A stretch of 8,777 nt of DNA from Gemmatimonadales bacterium (GTDB lineage: Bacteria; Gemmatimonadota; Gemmatimonadetes; Gemmatimonadales; GWC2-71-9): positions 1 through 8,777 of the forward strand of contig JACKDA010000033.1 of assembly GCA_020633775.1 (NCBI GenBank), in the 5' to 3' direction. Shown piece after piece: positions 6,343-8,777 of the stretch. The translations under genes and the position numbers were made by a program. Positions within the stretch are counted from its first letter, which is position 1. Each line of letters opens with the position of its first letter. The notes below the pieces were generated by a model that made no database searches, was not told the DNA's origin, and saw only the letters and a program-made list of their open reading frames with translations.

Positions 6343-7755
6343 TCATTCCGGCAGCTGCCCCGGCCACCCGAGCGCCACCGCCAACTTGGCCCGGGCACTC
6401 ACCGCCTTCGCTTCAGCATCGGCCAGCTTGGCCGCTTCATCGAGGAGGGTGCGCTCCCGCTGGTTGACCAGGAACAGCGAGGCATCCCCCGCCTCGAACC
6501 GTGTCACCTCGCCCTCGCGCAGTCGCTCGGCGTAGGCGACCGCAAGCGCCTGCTGCACCCTGGCCTCGGTGGCCGCCGTGAGGGCCGCCGCGGCGGTCGC
6601 GATCTCGGCCGCGACCATCCGCTCGGCATCGACCACGTCGAGCCCGGCGATCGTGCGCCGTGCCCCGGCGATGGAGGCCTCCGCCCGCTCCTTGGTGAGC
6701 AGCAGGGAGGTCGCCGCCGTCAGCTCGAACTTGTACGCACCGCCTGCATCGGGGAAGTCACCCAGGTCCGTCGAGCCGTCGGCGAGTCGGGCGACCTTGG
6801 CCTCCACGTCGGGGAGGAGTTCGGCGACGGCCTGCCGTTCCACCGCCGTGGCCGCATCGCGCCGGGCGACGGCGTCGACGATGTCGGGATGCCCGCGCAG
6901 GGCCGTCGCCGTCCAATCCGCCAGCACCGAGGGAGCGGGCGGTGCGAGGGGCCCGGCGTCGCCGGGCGCGAGTGCGGGCGCGATGTCGCGCGGTCGCCCG
7001 TCGTCCCCCCACCAGAGGGTGCCCATCCGCTCGCGGGCCGCGACCCGCTCAGCTGTGGCATACGCGAGGGAGGTCCGCCGCCGGGCGACCTCGAGATCGA
7101 CTTCCACCGTGTCGATCGGGGGGGCATCGCCCGCGGCGACCCGCTGCCGCACGGCCCCCGCGCGGAAGACGGCGAGGTCGACGCCCTGTCGCGCGAGCGC
7201 CAGCTTCGCCTCGGCGGCGCGCCAGGCGGCCCACGCCCCGGCGGCCTCACCCAGCAGCTTGTTGATGATGCCGTCGCGCTTTGCCTCCGCCGCGCGGCGC
7301 AACCCGCGCGCCTCGGCGGCCATCGCCCGGCGGCGATCGGTGATGAGCCCCTGCCCCAGCGGCAGCGAGACCCCAAGCGAGAGGAGCCCGTTGTCCGGCG
7401 TGAGGCGATCCTGGGCGAAGTAGCGGCCCCGCGTGCGCTCGTAGCCGAGGAAGAGGTCGACCCCGAGTGGCGTGGGAAGCTTGAGCTCGGCGTCGAGGTA
7501 GTTGTAGTACTCGCTCCCCGCGAACGCCTTGCGCGCCCACGACACCCCGAGCTTCGGATCGAAGAGGGCGCCCACGGCACCGGCCTGCTTGGCCCCCGCC
7601 TGATCGGCCGAGAGCCGGGCCTGGCGCGCCACCGGGTGGTGGCGGGCCACGTCCGCCAGGAACGCTTCGAGCGCGAGCGAGTCGGGGGCCTGCGCGGCGC
7701 CCGCCCGCGGGACGAGCGCGAGCACCGCCACCAGCCGCAGCAGGTGTCCGCGCAT
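6343..7755 (-). CDS. TolC-family outer-membrane efflux/secretion channel protein
   Basis: The 470-residue product has a signal peptide (MRGHLLRLVAVLALVPRAGA, cut near AGA-AQA) and the repeated OEP layout of TolC proteins. There are long Ala/Arg/Glu-rich helices with a beta segment in each half: the first has LGVSWARKAF, YLDAELKLPTPLGVDLFLGY and LLSLGVSLPLGQGL, the second YKFELTAATSLLL followed by FEAGDASLFLVNQRERTLLDEA, a typical C-terminal OEP motif. The ATG at 7755 is preferred over an upstream in-frame start at 7911 because it opens the signal peptide and overlaps the HlyD stop as TGATG, a translational-coupling arrangement; the extra upstream 52 residues would be Arg-rich shadow coding. 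A trimer of this protein would form the outer-membrane exit duct for the membrane-fusion protein encoded just upstream. Transported substrate unknown. Confidence 0.88.
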   Translation of the reverse strand: MRGHLLRLVAVLALVPRAGAAQAPDSLALEAFLADVARHHPVARQARLSADQAGAKQAGAVGALFDPKLGVSWARKAFAGSEYYNYLDAELKLPTPLGVDLFLGYERTRGRYFAQDRLTPDNGLLSLGVSLPLGQGLITDRRRAMAAEARGLRRAAEAKRDGIINKLLGEAAGAWAAWRAAEAKLALARQGVDLAVFRAGAVRQRVAAGDAPPIDTVEVDLEVARRRTSLAYATAERVAARERMGTLWWGDDGRPRDIAPALAPGDAGPLAPPAPSVLADWTATALRGHPDIVDAVARRDAATAVERQAVAELLPDVEAKVARLADGSTDLGDFPDAGGAYKFELTAATSLLLTKERAEASIAGARRTIAGLDVVDAERMVAAEIATAAAALTAATEARVQQALAVAYAERLREGEVTRFEAGDASLFLVNQRERTLLDEAAKLADAEAKAVSARAKLAVALGWPGQLPE

Positions 7756-8777
7756 CACTTCGCCTTGGCGTCGCCCTGCGCGACCGGTTCCTGGACCGAC
7801 GGCGGGAAGCCGTTGAGCGTCCGCCACAGCTCGAACCAGATCGGCACGTTGTCGAGCAGCGCCCAGCCGAGGACGCCGGACCCGACGCGCAGCGGTGGCG
7901 AGTCGGGCCATGGTTCGTCATCGGGGTCGGGCACCACGAGGACCCGGTACGTGCCACCGGTCGAGGCGACCTGGTCGATCACGCGGATGATCCCGCCGAA
8001 CGTACCGACGGCGACGCTCGGCCAGCCGGCGACCTGGAGGGCCGGCCAGCCGTCGAACTGCAGCCGCACCTTGCGGCCCGGGGTGAGCAACGGCACGTCC
8101 ATCGGCCGCACCTGCAGTGCGACCGCGAGCTCCGGATTGGCGGGCATGATCGTGACGACCGCCTCGCCCTCCTTCAGTACCTCGCCGACGCCGGCGCGGA
8201 TCGCCTGCACGACATAGCCGTCGCGCGGGGCGCGCACCTCGTAGAGCCCCTGCCGGAGGCGGATGTTCGCCTCGCTGTTGCGCAACTTGGCGAGCGACCC
8301 GGCGGCCTCGCTCACCTCCGCGAGGGTGGCGGCCCGGTCGGCGCGCGCCTTGGCGAGCTTGTCGTCGTACTCGGCCGCGACGGCGGCGACGTCGAGCTCG
8401 GCCTTGCGCAGCGAGGCCCGCGACTTGGCGAGCGCGTTCTCGGCCTTCACGATGCCCGCGAACGCCGACTGGGCCTTGCTGCGTGCGGCCTCCATGTCGA
8501 CCAGCGACAGCAGCCCCTGCGCGTGCAGCTGTTCGCGCGCGGCGAGCTGGCGACCGGCCTGCACCGAGTCGATGCGCGCCACGGCCACCTGTGCCGAATC
8601 GACCGCGACCGTGAGCCGGGCCTGCTCCAGCGAGGCGATCGCCTGTTCTCCCGCGAGCGTGCGGGCGCGCTCCAGCGCGTCGATCTGCTCGGCGAGACTC
8701 GCGGCCTTCCGCGCCTTGGCGTCGGCCGCGGCATCGGTGGCCTCGACCTGGGCCGAGAGCCGGTCGGCGGTGAGCGG
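7755..8777 (-). CDS. HlyD-family membrane-fusion (periplasmic adaptor) protein, N-terminus outside window
   Basis: The frame is open from the right edge (8777) to the TGA at 7757-7755, giving 340 visible residues; the membrane anchor and first half-lipoyl segment lie outside. A long Ala/Arg/Glu/Lys-rich helical hairpin is visible (for example SLAEQIDALERARTL and DMEAARSKAQSAF), followed by the second half of the lipoyl motif (YEVRAPRDGYVVQAI...VGEVLKEGEAVVTIMPAN) and the beta-barrel (ALQVRPMDVPLLTPGRKVRLQFDGWPALQV, GTYRVLVVPDP). A C-terminal stretch (ALLDNVPIWFELWRTLNGFPPS) resembles adaptors paired with ABC exporters, by memory. The protein would link an inner-membrane transporter to the TolC-like channel. 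A start at 8588 is possible on paper but unlikely, because the heptad-like helix continues upstream of it. The gene is translationally coupled to the TolC-like gene. Confidence 0.85.
   Translation of the reverse strand, partial: PLTADRLSAQVEATDAAADAKARKAASLAEQIDALERARTLAGEQAIASLEQARLTVAVDSAQVAVARIDSVQAGRQLAAREQLHAQGLLSLVDMEAARSKAQSAFAGIVKAENALAKSRASLRKAELDVAAVAAEYDDKLAKARADRAATLAEVSEAAGSLAKLRNSEANIRLRQGLYEVRAPRDGYVVQAIRAGVGEVLKEGEAVVTIMPANPELAVALQVRPMDVPLLTPGRKVRLQFDGWPALQVAGWPSVAVGTFGGIIRVIDQVASTGGTYRVLVVPDPDDEPWPDSPPLRVGSGVLGWALLDNVPIWFELWRTLNGFPPSVQEPVAQGDAKAK

Noticed and set aside
7756..7911. N-terminal extension of the TolC-like protein to an in-frame start at 7911
   Set aside because: The extension is Arg-rich, lies inside the HlyD coding region and would bury the signal peptide. 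The ATG at 7755 overlaps the HlyD stop in a typical coupling arrangement.
6889..8217. A 442-codon plus-strand open frame across the TolC and HlyD genes
   Set aside because: It spans the junction of two well-supported minus-strand genes, has shadow-type composition and matches no motif.

Overview
This 8.8 kb window is high-GC bacterial chromosome. Very high GC3, two secreted 'choice-of-anchor B' proteins (one with bacterial Ig-like domains and a lipobox), and tRNA genes without encoded CCA fit a soil-type lineage such as Gemmatimonadota. That placement is a judgement from gene style; the sequence contains no marker that proves it.

Layout, left to right. (1) Positions 1-777, plus strand: the C-terminal part of an atypical short-chain dehydrogenase/reductase whose NAD(P)-binding N-terminus lies outside the window. 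(2) Positions 853-3144 (plus) and 3151-4932 (minus): two convergent genes for paralogous exported proteins. They share a ~385-residue C-terminal module (choice-of-anchor B / LVIVD type) with six matched cysteines. Their N-termini differ: an FG-GAP-like propeller behind a signal-peptidase-I signal in one, a lipoprotein signal and two Ig-like domains in the other. Their stop codons sit inside a perfect 26-bp palindrome, and both have a TACNNT box exactly 34 nt before the start codon. (3) Positions 5017-5668, minus strand: two tRNA transcription units, Glu(CTC)-Glu(TTC)-Lys(CTT) and His(GTG)-Trp(CCA), each with a recognisable promoter and a 3' hairpin. (4) Positions 5665-8777, minus strand: a run transcribed towards the tRNAs, made of a HlyD-type membrane-fusion protein (5' end outside the window), a TolC-type outer-membrane channel whose start overlaps the HlyD stop (TGATG), and a short class IV aminotransferase-fold protein resembling aminodeoxychorismate lyase.

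The HlyD and TolC proteins would form the periplasmic and outer-membrane parts of a tripartite exporter; the inner-membrane transporter is expected just beyond the right edge. The choice-of-anchor B pair are surface or periplasmic proteins of unknown function. No mobile element, CRISPR array, or phage or defence genes are visible. The least explained material is the convergent paralogue pair with its palindromic junction, the SDR with a degenerate catalytic motif, and the G1-U72 pair in both tRNA-Glu genes.
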